Shown in pieces: positions 7,515 through 14,732 of a DNA stretch of 24,164 bases; the first letter of the stretch is position 1; each line of letters opens with the position of its first letter. The notes under the pieces were generated by a model. It did no database searches. It was not told where the DNA came from and saw only the letters and a list, made by a program, of their open reading frames with translations. The position numbers were made by a program, and so were the translations under genes. Source of the DNA: Methylacidiphilum sp. (GTDB lineage: Bacteria > Verrucomicrobiota > Verrucomicrobiia > CAIQCK01); contig DYDC01000006.1 in assembly GCA_020718125.1 (NCBI GenBank), forward strand, positions 1 to 24,164, in the 5' to 3' direction.

Positions 7515-9009
7515 AAGCGTCTGCCCCGTCTGCGACAAGATTATTGATGGATTGCTCTACGAGGAAGAGGGGCGAATCCTGCTGCGCAAGACCTGCCCGG
7601 AACACGGCGAGGTGCGCGACGTAGCCTCGTCGAACGCGGAGATTTTCAAGGGCAAGATGTCCCTCGCGCCCGAGGAATGCTCCGGCAAGTGCAACCTGGC
7701 GCTTTGCGGGGCGGGCATTGACACCTGCCCGCACCACGTGGGGCGATCGTCGCCGATCACGTTCCTCGATATCACCACGCGCTGCAACCTGGCGTGTCCG
7801 GTCTGCTACATCAACGCAACCGCCAAGGGGAAAGACCTGTCGCTGGAGGACATCAAGCGAATCCTCCACCAGATGAAGACCACGACGCCAGACACGCACC
7901 TGGTGCTGATCGGCGGCGAGCCAACCATCCACCCGCAGTTCTTCGAGATACTGGCGGCTGTGCGGGAAGCGGGCCTGATGAAACGCTGCTACATGGCCAC
8001 CAACGGTCTGATGCTCAGCGACGAAGATTTCTGCCGCAGGGTGCGGGAAGCCGGCCTGCGTTGGTTCTATCTGGCCTTTGACGCGACCGACAAGGAAATC
8101 TGCCGCAAGATCCGGGGCAGCTATCGCTCCTATGAGGCGCCTCGGAAGACGATCGAGAACCTTCGCAAGTTCCCCGGCTCGCGCGTCGTGCTCTCGGTTT
8201 GCATCGTCAAGGGGGTCAACGAGCACAACCTGCCGAGCGTGGTGGATTTCGCGATGGAGAACAGCGACGTGGTCAAGAAGCTCTCCATCTCCGCGGAGCT
8301 TTACTGCGGCCGCCAGACTTCGTCCGAAAACCTGCTCAAGCACCGCGTCACTGCGGAGTGCATCGAAGGCATCCTCCGCGATGGACTTAAGATCGAGGCC
8401 GCCACAGTTTCCTTCTCACTCTATGCAGTGATGCTGAAACCGCTGAAGCTCGCAGGACTGCTGCCGAAGACGGTGTGGAGCTATTCGATCCCCCACCCCC
8501 TCTGCGGAAGCGTGGGCATGGTCGGCCGCAACGGTTCTTGTTACTCCCTGCTCGACATTGCAATCCGCAGCCCGGGCAAGAACCTCTACCGCTTCGGCAA
8601 GGAATTCGACGACCTCGGGAAGCAGATGGAGCGCAAGCGGCCATGCATGTCGCAATCGTTCGGAGGACGGATCGCATGGGAATCCCTTGTCTGGCTCTAC
8701 TACCTGCCGCGCTACATCTTCTCACTGTTTGGCGCTGTCCGGCCGTCCTTCCTCTGGCGGTTGGTTTCCGCGGTGACGAGATCATTGCTGACTGGCAAGA
8801 AACTGAGGCACACCCTCTTCGGCAAGGAGCGGGTGGAGCTTTACTACCTTTTCGGTTGCGATAAATACAGTTTCACGTGGGATCGGATGCCTCATTGCCA
8901 GGTCCATCATTTCCGGATTGACCCTCGGAACGGCAACGTCGTGAAGATGTCTGGCTGTTTCGTGCTTCCATTCCGGAGCTACGCCGAAAGCTGCAACACG
9001 ATCGGCTGA
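7495..9009 (+). CDS. Radical SAM enzyme, COG1964 / tetraether-synthase-like, copy 2
   Basis: A 504-residue paralogue of the preceding enzyme. The N-terminus RSVCPVCDKIIDG (7-19), followed by RKTCPEHGE (31-39), is the classic opening of the COG1964 family. It supplies Cys10, Cys13, Cys34 and His37. A further Cys group (62, 66, 71, 78) precedes the radical SAM motif CX3CX2C at Cys97, Cys101 and Cys104 (TTRCNLACPVC); GGEPT is at 140-144. C-terminally it has HPLC (Cys337), Cys349, Cys384, hydrophobic and aromatic helices at about 395-432, LTGKKL (432-437), Cys455 and Cys468/Cys488. The aromatic stretch WLYYLPRYIFSLFG suggests membrane or lipid contact. AAGGAG at 7485-7490, inside the upstream gene, fixes the ATG at 7495. 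A lipid acyltransferase follows after 62 bases. Radical SAM identity is firm; tetraether-synthase-like chemistry is an inference. Confidence 0.87.
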   Translation: MWQQQTRSVCPVCDKIIDGLLYEEEGRILLRKTCPEHGEVRDVASSNAEIFKGKMSLAPEECSGKCNLALCGAGIDTCPHHVGRSSPITFLDITTRCNLACPVCYINATAKGKDLSLEDIKRILHQMKTTTPDTHLVLIGGEPTIHPQFFEILAAVREAGLMKRCYMATNGLMLSDEDFCRRVREAGLRWFYLAFDATDKEICRKIRGSYRSYEAPRKTIENLRKFPGSRVVLSVCIVKGVNEHNLPSVVDFAMENSDVVKKLSISAELYCGRQTSSENLLKHRVTAECIEGILRDGLKIEAATVSFSLYAVMLKPLKLAGLLPKTVWSYSIPHPLCGSVGMVGRNGSCYSLLDIAIRSPGKNLYRFGKEFDDLGKQMERKRPCMSQSFGGRIAWESLVWLYYLPRYIFSLFGAVRPSFLWRLVSAVTRSLLTGKKLRHTLFGKERVELYYLFGCDKYSFTWDRMPHCQVHHFRIDPRNGNVVKMSGCFVLPFRSYAESCNTIG

Positions 9010-9071
9010 GCCAAAGGAATGGCCTGCACCGAGGCCTGTTGCATTTTACGACCGGCTGGCAAGCCGATGGC

Positions 9072-9998
9072 ATGAGCGAGCAAAGCCTTCTGCGAAGGAT
9101 CCGAAAGCACCCTGTCATCACAAAGGTGCGGCGCTACTGCGTCTATCTGTTCTCCCTCGCCTCGTGCATTGTGATGGAGCGCCTGCCGTGGCCGGCGGTC
9201 GTCCGGGTTGGACGGTTCTTCGGCTGGCTCGCGTGGACATCCGGCGTGTGGCGCAAACGAACCCTCGCGAACTTGCGCCTGGCGCTCGGCGGAGAGAAAT
9301 CCGAGGCGGAACTGCTGCGCATCGCGCGGCGCGTTTACGAGAACTTCGGCATCACCTCGTTCGAGTTTCTCATGCTGCCAACGCTGACCGACGAGGAGTT
9401 CTGGCGCGTCTGCGCCTATGACCAGGCGGACATCGCCCACATGCACAACATGCTGGCGCGGGGAAAAGGCGTCATTTTTGCCTCCGCGCACATGGCCAAC
9501 TGGGAGATGCTCGCCGAGTTCGGCGCGCGCCACGGGTTCGACATGTCTATTCTCTACAAGCCGAACAGCAATCCCTACATGGATCGCATCTGGCGCCGGC
9601 TGCGCGGCCACAACCATCTCATTGACATCACCCGGGACCTTTCCACGGTCGTGCACCGCCTGCGGCACAACCGGGTCATCTGCCTGCTCTTCGACGAAAA
9701 CGCCCGCGACGCCGGCATCGAACTGCCTTTCTTCGGCCGGCCCGTCTCCACCTACAAAGGCCCGGCCTATTTCTCCCTGCGCTCCGGCTGCCCGATCCTC
9801 TGCCTCTACTTCGTGCGCGAGGCGGACAACCGGCTGCGTTATGTCATCGAGCGGACAATCTACCCGGAGCGAAAAGGAACCTTGGAGGAAGACATCGAGC
9901 GGATCATGCGCGAGATGAACCAAAGTCTCGAGATCATGCTGCGGAAACACCCGGACCAGTGGTATTGGTTCTACAAGCGATGGCGAGGCCCCTCGTGA
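9072..9998 (+). CDS. LpxL/HtrB-family lysophospholipid or lipid A acyltransferase
   Basis: A 308-residue member of the bacterial lipid A acyltransferase family, which moves an acyl chain from acyl-ACP to lipid A or a related lipid at the inner membrane. Residues about 19-60 contain a hydrophobic, membrane-associating stretch (YCVYLFSLASCIV). The catalytic HX4E motif is HMANWE, with His140 and Glu145, preceded by KGVIFASA. Other family features are NENF-like VYENFG (89-94), LLFDEN, a Phe-Phe-Gly-Arg-Pro segment, and the C-terminal WYWFYKRW that follows the pattern of LpxL ends. The ATG at 9072 is chosen over a TTG at 9039 because the extra residues are unlike the family. The gene is separate from lpxD on the other strand. 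Its position behind two Tes-like enzymes suggests it supplies or modifies the acyl lipid they act on; a standard lipid A role is equally possible. Confidence 0.88.
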   Translation: MSEQSLLRRIRKHPVITKVRRYCVYLFSLASCIVMERLPWPAVVRVGRFFGWLAWTSGVWRKRTLANLRLALGGEKSEAELLRIARRVYENFGITSFEFLMLPTLTDEEFWRVCAYDQADIAHMHNMLARGKGVIFASAHMANWEMLAEFGARHGFDMSILYKPNSNPYMDRIWRRLRGHNHLIDITRDLSTVVHRLRHNRVICLLFDENARDAGIELPFFGRPVSTYKGPAYFSLRSGCPILCLYFVREADNRLRYVIERTIYPERKGTLEEDIERIMREMNQSLEIMLRKHPDQWYWFYKRWRGPS

Positions 9999-10019
9999 GC
10001 GCCCCACCCCTCAGCCACG

Positions 10020-10562
10020 TCAGAAAATATATATTCCCGCCGCGATGACCGTGGTCCACTGGCTGGTGCCGACGGCCGACTGCGTGATGTTGGTGGCCTT
10101 GACGATCTTGCCGGAGATCTTGAACGCCTCCTGCTTCTGGTCCCAATCGGCATCTTCGCTGAACTCCAGCCCCTGCGTCGAGGCGAGCATCGCCGCGGCC
10201 ATGTCCTCGGCGAGGTCGCCGGCCGTCTGGTCGCTCATTCCATAGGTGTGCAGTTCGCTGAGGTAGCCGTAGTCGTCTTCGTTGGCAGGCACGGCCACGC
10301 CAATCGAGGCCGCGATGAGACGGTGCGGCTCGTTCGTGGAAATGCGCGCCAGCACGGCGAAGGTGATCTGGCCGGGCTGGATGAGCTGTTCGCCGACCTT
10401 GCGCGGGATGATCTTGCAGCGGGGCGGCAGGATGGAGCTGACGTTGACGAGGTTGCACTTCTCAATGCCCGCGTCGCGCAACGCCATCTCGAAGGAACGC
10501 AATTCGTGCTTGTGGGTGCCAACGCCCTTGGTCAGGAATAGCTTTGTGGGAACGAATTGCAT
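10020..10562 (-). CDS. Pyruvoyl-dependent arginine decarboxylase
   Basis: This enzyme decarboxylates arginine to agmatine, the entry to polyamine synthesis, using a pyruvoyl group made by self-cleavage instead of PLP. The 180-residue proenzyme shows the cleavage region LVNVSSILPP (38-47): cutting between Ser42 and Ser43 would give a short beta chain and an alpha chain with an N-terminal pyruvoyl. PTKLFLTKGVGTHKHEL at the N-terminus and ASIGVAVP with the downstream acidic segment are also family-like. The ATG at 10560-10562 follows lpxD by 17 bases, making this the last gene of the long minus-strand run, and it converges on the acyltransferase gene with 21 bases between. Typical family members are 150-200 residues, so it appears complete. 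Arginine specificity is the usual assignment but is not proven here. Confidence 0.9.
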   Translation of the reverse strand: MQFVPTKLFLTKGVGTHKHELRSFEMALRDAGIEKCNLVNVSSILPPRCKIIPRKVGEQLIQPGQITFAVLARISTNEPHRLIAASIGVAVPANEDDYGYLSELHTYGMSDQTAGDLAEDMAAAMLASTQGLEFSEDADWDQKQEAFKISGKIVKATNITQSAVGTSQWTTVIAAGIYIF

Positions 10563-10579
10563 CGCGTTGCCTCGGCTTG

Positions 10580-11617
10580 TTACTCCGGTCCCTCCTGCGC
10601 GTGGATGCCGAGTTTCTTTTCAACCGCCTTCAGCCGCGCCACCAATTCCGGCAGCCGCGACCAGAGCATGTGGGCGCGCATCGCCGCTCCGCGCTCGATG
10701 GCCGGAGTGCCAAACAGGACGCTCTTTGGGGCCACATCGTTGGGAACGCCGCTTTGGGCGAGCAGGACGCTCCCCGCGCCGATCGTGACGTGGTCCGCCA
10801 CGCCGACCTGGCCGGCGAGGATGGCGCCATCGCCGATGACCGACGATCCGCTGATGCCGACTTGTCCACAGAGAATCGCGTGACGTCCAACGATGACGTT
10901 GTGGGCGATCTGGACCAGATTGTCAATCTTCGCGCCCTGTTGGATGAGGGTGCGGTCGAATCGGGCGCGGTCAATGGTCGTGTTCGCGCCGATCTCGACA
11001 TCGTCCTCGATCTCGACGATGCCGACCTGCCGGACTTTCTGGTGGCCGTTTGCCGTCGCGATGAACCCGAAACCATCCGCGCCGATGACCGCGCCGGCGT
11101 GAATGATGACTCGGTTGCCTACAATGCAGCGTTCGCGGATGACGACCCGCGGCCAGAGCACGCAGTTGTCGCCAATCCGTGTTTCGTGGCCGACATACAC
11201 GTGCGCGCCAATGACCGTGTCGTTGCCAATGGCCGCGCCGGCTTCGATCACAGCGCACGGTTGCACCGAGACGTTGCGGCCCAGTGTCGCGCCCGGCGCA
11301 ATGACGGCAGTCGGGTGGATTCCCGGCGGGAATTTCACATCGCCTGGCGCCTCGGTTTCGACGAGCTTCTGGAACGCTGTCGAGGGATTCTCCACCCGGA
11401 TGGTCGTTGCGGGCAACGCTTCCTTCCAATCCCGGCCGACCAGGATCACCGCCGCGGGGCTGCTGCGCGCGTGGACGGCAAAGGCTGGACGGACCAGGAA
11501 CGTCGCGTCACCCGGTCCCGCGTGCTGAAGGCCGCGCAGGCCGGTGACGACGATGTCAGGATTCCCGACCACTTCGCCGCCCAGCAACCGCGCGATTTCT
11601 CTGGCGGTTTTGCGCAC
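10580..11617 (-). CDS. lpxD: UDP-3-O-acylglucosamine N-acyltransferase
   Basis: LpxD adds the second acyl chain, from acyl-ACP, to UDP-3-O-acylglucosamine in lipid A synthesis. The 345-residue protein has an N-terminal uridine-binding domain (about 1-98) and a left-handed beta-helix made of hexapeptide repeats (about 99-310, for example VIAPGATLG, AVIEAGAAIG, VIGDGAILAG). Catalytic His239 lies in KIDNLVQIAHN, at the same number as in E. coli LpxD. A C-terminal helix (about 320-341) closes the trimer. The start is GTG at 11615-11617, eleven bases after ompH, and no better ATG exists. The order bamA-ompH-lpxD is classic outer-membrane biogenesis synteny and shows the organism makes a lipid A-type molecule. 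Confidence 0.97.
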   Translation of the reverse strand: MRKTAREIARLLGGEVVGNPDIVVTGLRGLQHAGPGDATFLVRPAFAVHARSSPAAVILVGRDWKEALPATTIRVENPSTAFQKLVETEAPGDVKFPPGIHPTAVIAPGATLGRNVSVQPCAVIEAGAAIGNDTVIGAHVYVGHETRIGDNCVLWPRVVIRERCIVGNRVIIHAGAVIGADGFGFIATANGHQKVRQVGIVEIEDDVEIGANTTIDRARFDRTLIQQGAKIDNLVQIAHNVIVGRHAILCGQVGISGSSVIGDGAILAGQVGVADHVTIGAGSVLLAQSGVPNDVAPKSVLFGTPAIERGAAMRAHMLWSRLPELVARLKAVEKKLGIHAQEGPE

Positions 11618-11628
11618 CGGCTCTGTCC

Positions 11629-12375
11629 TTACCGCAACGGCGGTGGTGGTGGCGTGGGCGCCCTCGTGCCGCCGCCCGGCGGCTGAGTGGAAGGCGTGCC
11701 GAAGCTGGGAGCGGGCGCAAACCCGCTGGTCGAACTGGCGGGGAGATTGGCCGGCGCATTGGCGTTCAAGTCCTTCAGCACCAGATCCGTGATGTCGAGC
11801 TTCTCGTCCGCGTAAACCGCCGCGGGAATGCCGGCGCTGCTGAGGCCGGAGCTGTCCACGATGACCGTGTAGGCGCCGTCGCGCGCCTTCTTCCGCACTG
11901 CCTCCAGCACTTCCTTCATGATCGCCGTGTTTTGGCGGCGCTGCTGGTCACCGAGGAACTGCTGGCTGCTCTGCTCGAACTCCTGGATCGCCTGGTTGGC
12001 CTTGCGCAACTCCAGCAGTTTCTCCTGGGAGGCCTTGGTCTTCACGTCGCGCTTCTCCTGCGTCAGCGCCTGGCTGGCAGCCTCTTCGCGGATCTTCTGG
12101 TATTCGTCATTGAGCTTGTTGAAGTCGTCAATCCGCTGCTGGCGGTCCTTGCGGTAAACGCTAACGCTGTCCTCGAAGGTCTTGCGGGCGATCTTGGTCT
12201 TGTAGAAGTCGCCGTAGAGTTTTTCGAGGCTGACGCTGCCAATCTTGACACCCTGCGCGCATACGGCGCCCGGTGCTGTGACGAGGACCGCCCCCGCGAG
12301 CAGGGCCAACAGAGTTCCGCTGAGTTGAGTGATTTTCATGGTGGTATTGACTGCCATTGCTCCTTGTGTGTTCAT
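11629..12375 (-). CDS. OmpH/Skp-family periplasmic chaperone
   Basis: Skp/OmpH proteins hold unfolded outer-membrane proteins in the periplasm on their way to BamA. The chain is 248 residues from the first ATG. A signal peptide with a long hydrophobic core ends at the Ala-Val-Cys-Ala-Gln region (about residues 36-41). A beta strand (VKIGSVSLEKLY) then leads into a long charged coiled coil (about 58-165, with KTKASQEKLLELRKANQ), and the segment YTVIVDSSGLSSAG returns to the body domain, as in the family. The last 35 residues form a Pro/Gly/Thr-rich tail ending in five prolines, not usual for Skp. Starts at 12375, 12357 and 12339 are all possible; the last gives the most compact signal peptide. 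It lies between bamA (9-base gap) and lpxD (11-base gap). Confidence 0.9.
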   Translation of the reverse strand: MNTQGAMAVNTTMKITQLSGTLLALLAGAVLVTAPGAVCAQGVKIGSVSLEKLYGDFYKTKIARKTFEDSVSVYRKDRQQRIDDFNKLNDEYQKIREEAASQALTQEKRDVKTKASQEKLLELRKANQAIQEFEQSSQQFLGDQQRRQNTAIMKEVLEAVRKKARDGAYTVIVDSSGLSSAGIPAAVYADEKLDITDLVLKDLNANAPANLPASSTSGFAPAPSFGTPSTQPPGGGTRAPTPPPPPLR

Positions 12376-12384
12376 CCCGTTTTG

Positions 12385-14730
12385 TCAGAACTGGTAGCCG
12401 ACGTTGAAATTAAAGCGTCCGCCGCGGTTGTTATACTTGTCAGTCCGGATCGGGATGCCGTAGTCGAACCGGATCGGCCCGATCGGCAGGTCCAGCCGGA
12501 TGCCGAAACCGAAGTCATCGTTATAGTTCTTCATCGAAAAGTCAAACGCATCCAAGTTGACCGTGCCGATGTCGTAGAAGACCGCAAAGCGCACCTTCTC
12601 GATGATCGGAATGATGTATTCGATGGTGGCCCATCCGTAGGACCCGCCCCCAACCGGCTCATCAAGATCCGAGACGGCCGTCTTGTCCACATCACCCACC
12701 TTCGGCCCCACGTCGCGATAGCGGAAGCCGCGCAAGTTGTTCGGGCCGCCCAGGAAGAACCGGTCGAACAGCGGCACTCGGTCGGAGTCGGCATAGTTGT
12801 TGACCACACCTATGGCCCCCGCCAGCAGGATGACGTGCTTCTTGTCGTGCGTCGGCCAGGTCAGCGGCACCGGGATGTATTGCTGGCTGCGGATCTGTGG
12901 TTTGTAGATGTCCGTGTCACCCTGGAACGGACCACCTGCCACCTCGAGCGACAGCTCCGCGCGGTTGCCCCGCGTCGGCATCAGGAAACTGTCGCGCGTG
13001 TCGCGCGTGATCGTGCCCGTCACGGAACTGGCCGTCCGGCTGCCCTCCTCCCGCCGGAGAACCGACGGCACGTCGCCGTCCATGTCGTAAATGTCCACCA
13101 GCTCAAACCCGTATTGCAGACGGCCTGAAGTGAAGGGGAAGATTTCCTTCGTGAGATGGACATCAAATCCGGTGTGCGACTCGTTGTAGATCGCGCTGAG
13201 ATATTGACTGTCCGTGCGGAAGGCGTCGAAGCCAAGCGCCAGCTTCCGGTCCATGAACCACGGTTCCGTGAACGACAGGACGATGTCCTGCCGCTGCGTG
13301 CCGATCTGGAGGCGCAGCCGCGCCTTCTGGCCGCCGCCCGTGAAGAACGGCGGATTGAACAGGTCGAAATTGCCCTGGCTGACCTCGACGAAGCCGACCA
13401 GCGCGTCCACGCTCGAGAAGCCCGCGCCAAAGACAAGCTGGCCCGTCCGCTGTTCCTCGACTTCGAGGACGAGGTCTTTATGGCCCGGCACCTCGGTCGC
13501 TTCGGGCACGGTCGTCACCTTCGAGAAGTAGCCCAGGTTCCCGATGCGTTCCTTGCTCCGCTTGACCTTGACCATGTCAAACACCTCGCCCGGTTTGATG
13601 GCCAGCTCGCGGCGAATGACCTTGTCCTTGGTCTTTGTGTTGCCACGGATGTTGATCTTGTCCAGGTAGGAAATGTCCCCCTCGACAATGTCGTAAATGA
13701 TGTCCATCCGGCCCGTTTCGACGTTCGGCTGCTTGATGGGGTTGACGTGGGCGTCAATGTATCCTTTCGCGCCGTAGTAATCGCGGACCGCCTCCAGGTC
13801 GGTGTCGAGCGACTTGGGGCCGAATGTCTTGCCTTCCACCATCTTCAACTTCGCGCGGATGTCGGCGCTGGGGAAGAGCTGGTTGCCACGGAAATCAATC
13901 CGCCCCACGGAGTATTTCTTGCCTTCGACGATTGTCATCCGGACATACATTTCGTGGGGCGTGACGTGGTCGAACTTCACGTCCTTGATCTGCATGTCTA
14001 TGTAGCCTTCGTTGAGGTAGAACTCGCGCACCTTGTCGAGGTCGTCCTGCCACTGCTCCTTCTTCATCACGTTCGTGCGAACGATCCAGGACATCCACCA
14101 CCTCCGCTTGGTCGTCATCTGCTTTTGCAGCCGGCCCTTGTCGTAGTGGTCGTTGCCCGTGAATGTGATGTCAATGATCGCCACCCGCGGACCTTCCTGG
14201 ATGCGGAACGTGATCACGCCCTGCCCCGTCTGTTGGTCAATGCCGATGTCGTAGCTGATCTTGGCCTGCTCGTAGCCGGCCTTTTCGTAATACTCCTCGA
14301 CCTTCTTCTGCGCCAGCACCACCTTGCGCTCATCGAGCGGTTCGCCCACCTTCAGCTCAACCTCCTTGCGGATGCGCGACGCCTTCACCTTCGCGTTGCC
14401 TTGGATGATGATCTCCTTGATCTTCGCCTTGCCCTGCACGGTGAAAAACACCTTCACCCCACCCTCGACGTCCTCCTGCGACACGCTGACGTTGATGAAA
14501 TAGCCGGTGGCGTAGAGGTTCCTCACATCCTGGCCCAGCGCCGTCCGCGTGGTGCTTTGGCCCGCCTTGCTCTGGATGTTGGCGAGGATGACGCTGTCGC
14601 TGATCGGCACCGGGCCGACGTGTCGGATTTCGATCTCCTTGACCAGGAAAGCCGCCTCCTGCGCGCGGACGACGCCCGCAACCATCAGGCCAAGCACGAA
14701 AACGACGCTGAGCAGTCTGCGCGGCATCAT
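12385..14730 (-). CDS. bamA: Outer membrane protein assembly factor BamA
   Basis: BamA is the core outer-membrane protein that folds and inserts beta-barrels. The 781-residue precursor has a signal peptide (cleavage after Ala23, before QEAA). Five POTRA domains can be traced, beginning near residues 28, 103, 183, 273 and 353, each opening with a strand like I-x-x-I-x-I-x-GN (KEIIIQGNAKV, GRIDFRGNQLF, DKINIRGNTKT). The barrel runs from about 435 to the C-terminal Phe781 (NFNVGYQF), the usual targeting end. The conserved GGPNNLRGFRYR segment corresponds to the VRGF loop 6 motif. Tandem ATG codons at 14725-14730 begin two bases after the dnaB stop, so translation is probably coupled. It heads the bamA-ompH-lpxD group. 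No anomaly was seen. Confidence 0.97.
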   Translation of the reverse strand: MMPRRLLSVVFVLGLMVAGVVRAQEAAFLVKEIEIRHVGPVPISDSVILANIQSKAGQSTTRTALGQDVRNLYATGYFINVSVSQEDVEGGVKVFFTVQGKAKIKEIIIQGNAKVKASRIRKEVELKVGEPLDERKVVLAQKKVEEYYEKAGYEQAKISYDIGIDQQTGQGVITFRIQEGPRVAIIDITFTGNDHYDKGRLQKQMTTKRRWWMSWIVRTNVMKKEQWQDDLDKVREFYLNEGYIDMQIKDVKFDHVTPHEMYVRMTIVEGKKYSVGRIDFRGNQLFPSADIRAKLKMVEGKTFGPKSLDTDLEAVRDYYGAKGYIDAHVNPIKQPNVETGRMDIIYDIVEGDISYLDKINIRGNTKTKDKVIRRELAIKPGEVFDMVKVKRSKERIGNLGYFSKVTTVPEATEVPGHKDLVLEVEEQRTGQLVFGAGFSSVDALVGFVEVSQGNFDLFNPPFFTGGGQKARLRLQIGTQRQDIVLSFTEPWFMDRKLALGFDAFRTDSQYLSAIYNESHTGFDVHLTKEIFPFTSGRLQYGFELVDIYDMDGDVPSVLRREEGSRTASSVTGTITRDTRDSFLMPTRGNRAELSLEVAGGPFQGDTDIYKPQIRSQQYIPVPLTWPTHDKKHVILLAGAIGVVNNYADSDRVPLFDRFFLGGPNNLRGFRYRDVGPKVGDVDKTAVSDLDEPVGGGSYGWATIEYIIPIIEKVRFAVFYDIGTVNLDAFDFSMKNYNDDFGFGIRLDLPIGPIRFDYGIPIRTDKYNNRGGRFNFNVGYQF

Positions 14731-14732
14731 AG

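Noticed and set aside
9999..10019. Bidirectional terminator between the acyltransferase and the arginine decarboxylase
   Set aside because: Only a four-pair GC hairpin is possible inside the acyltransferase end, and there is no T-run on either strand.
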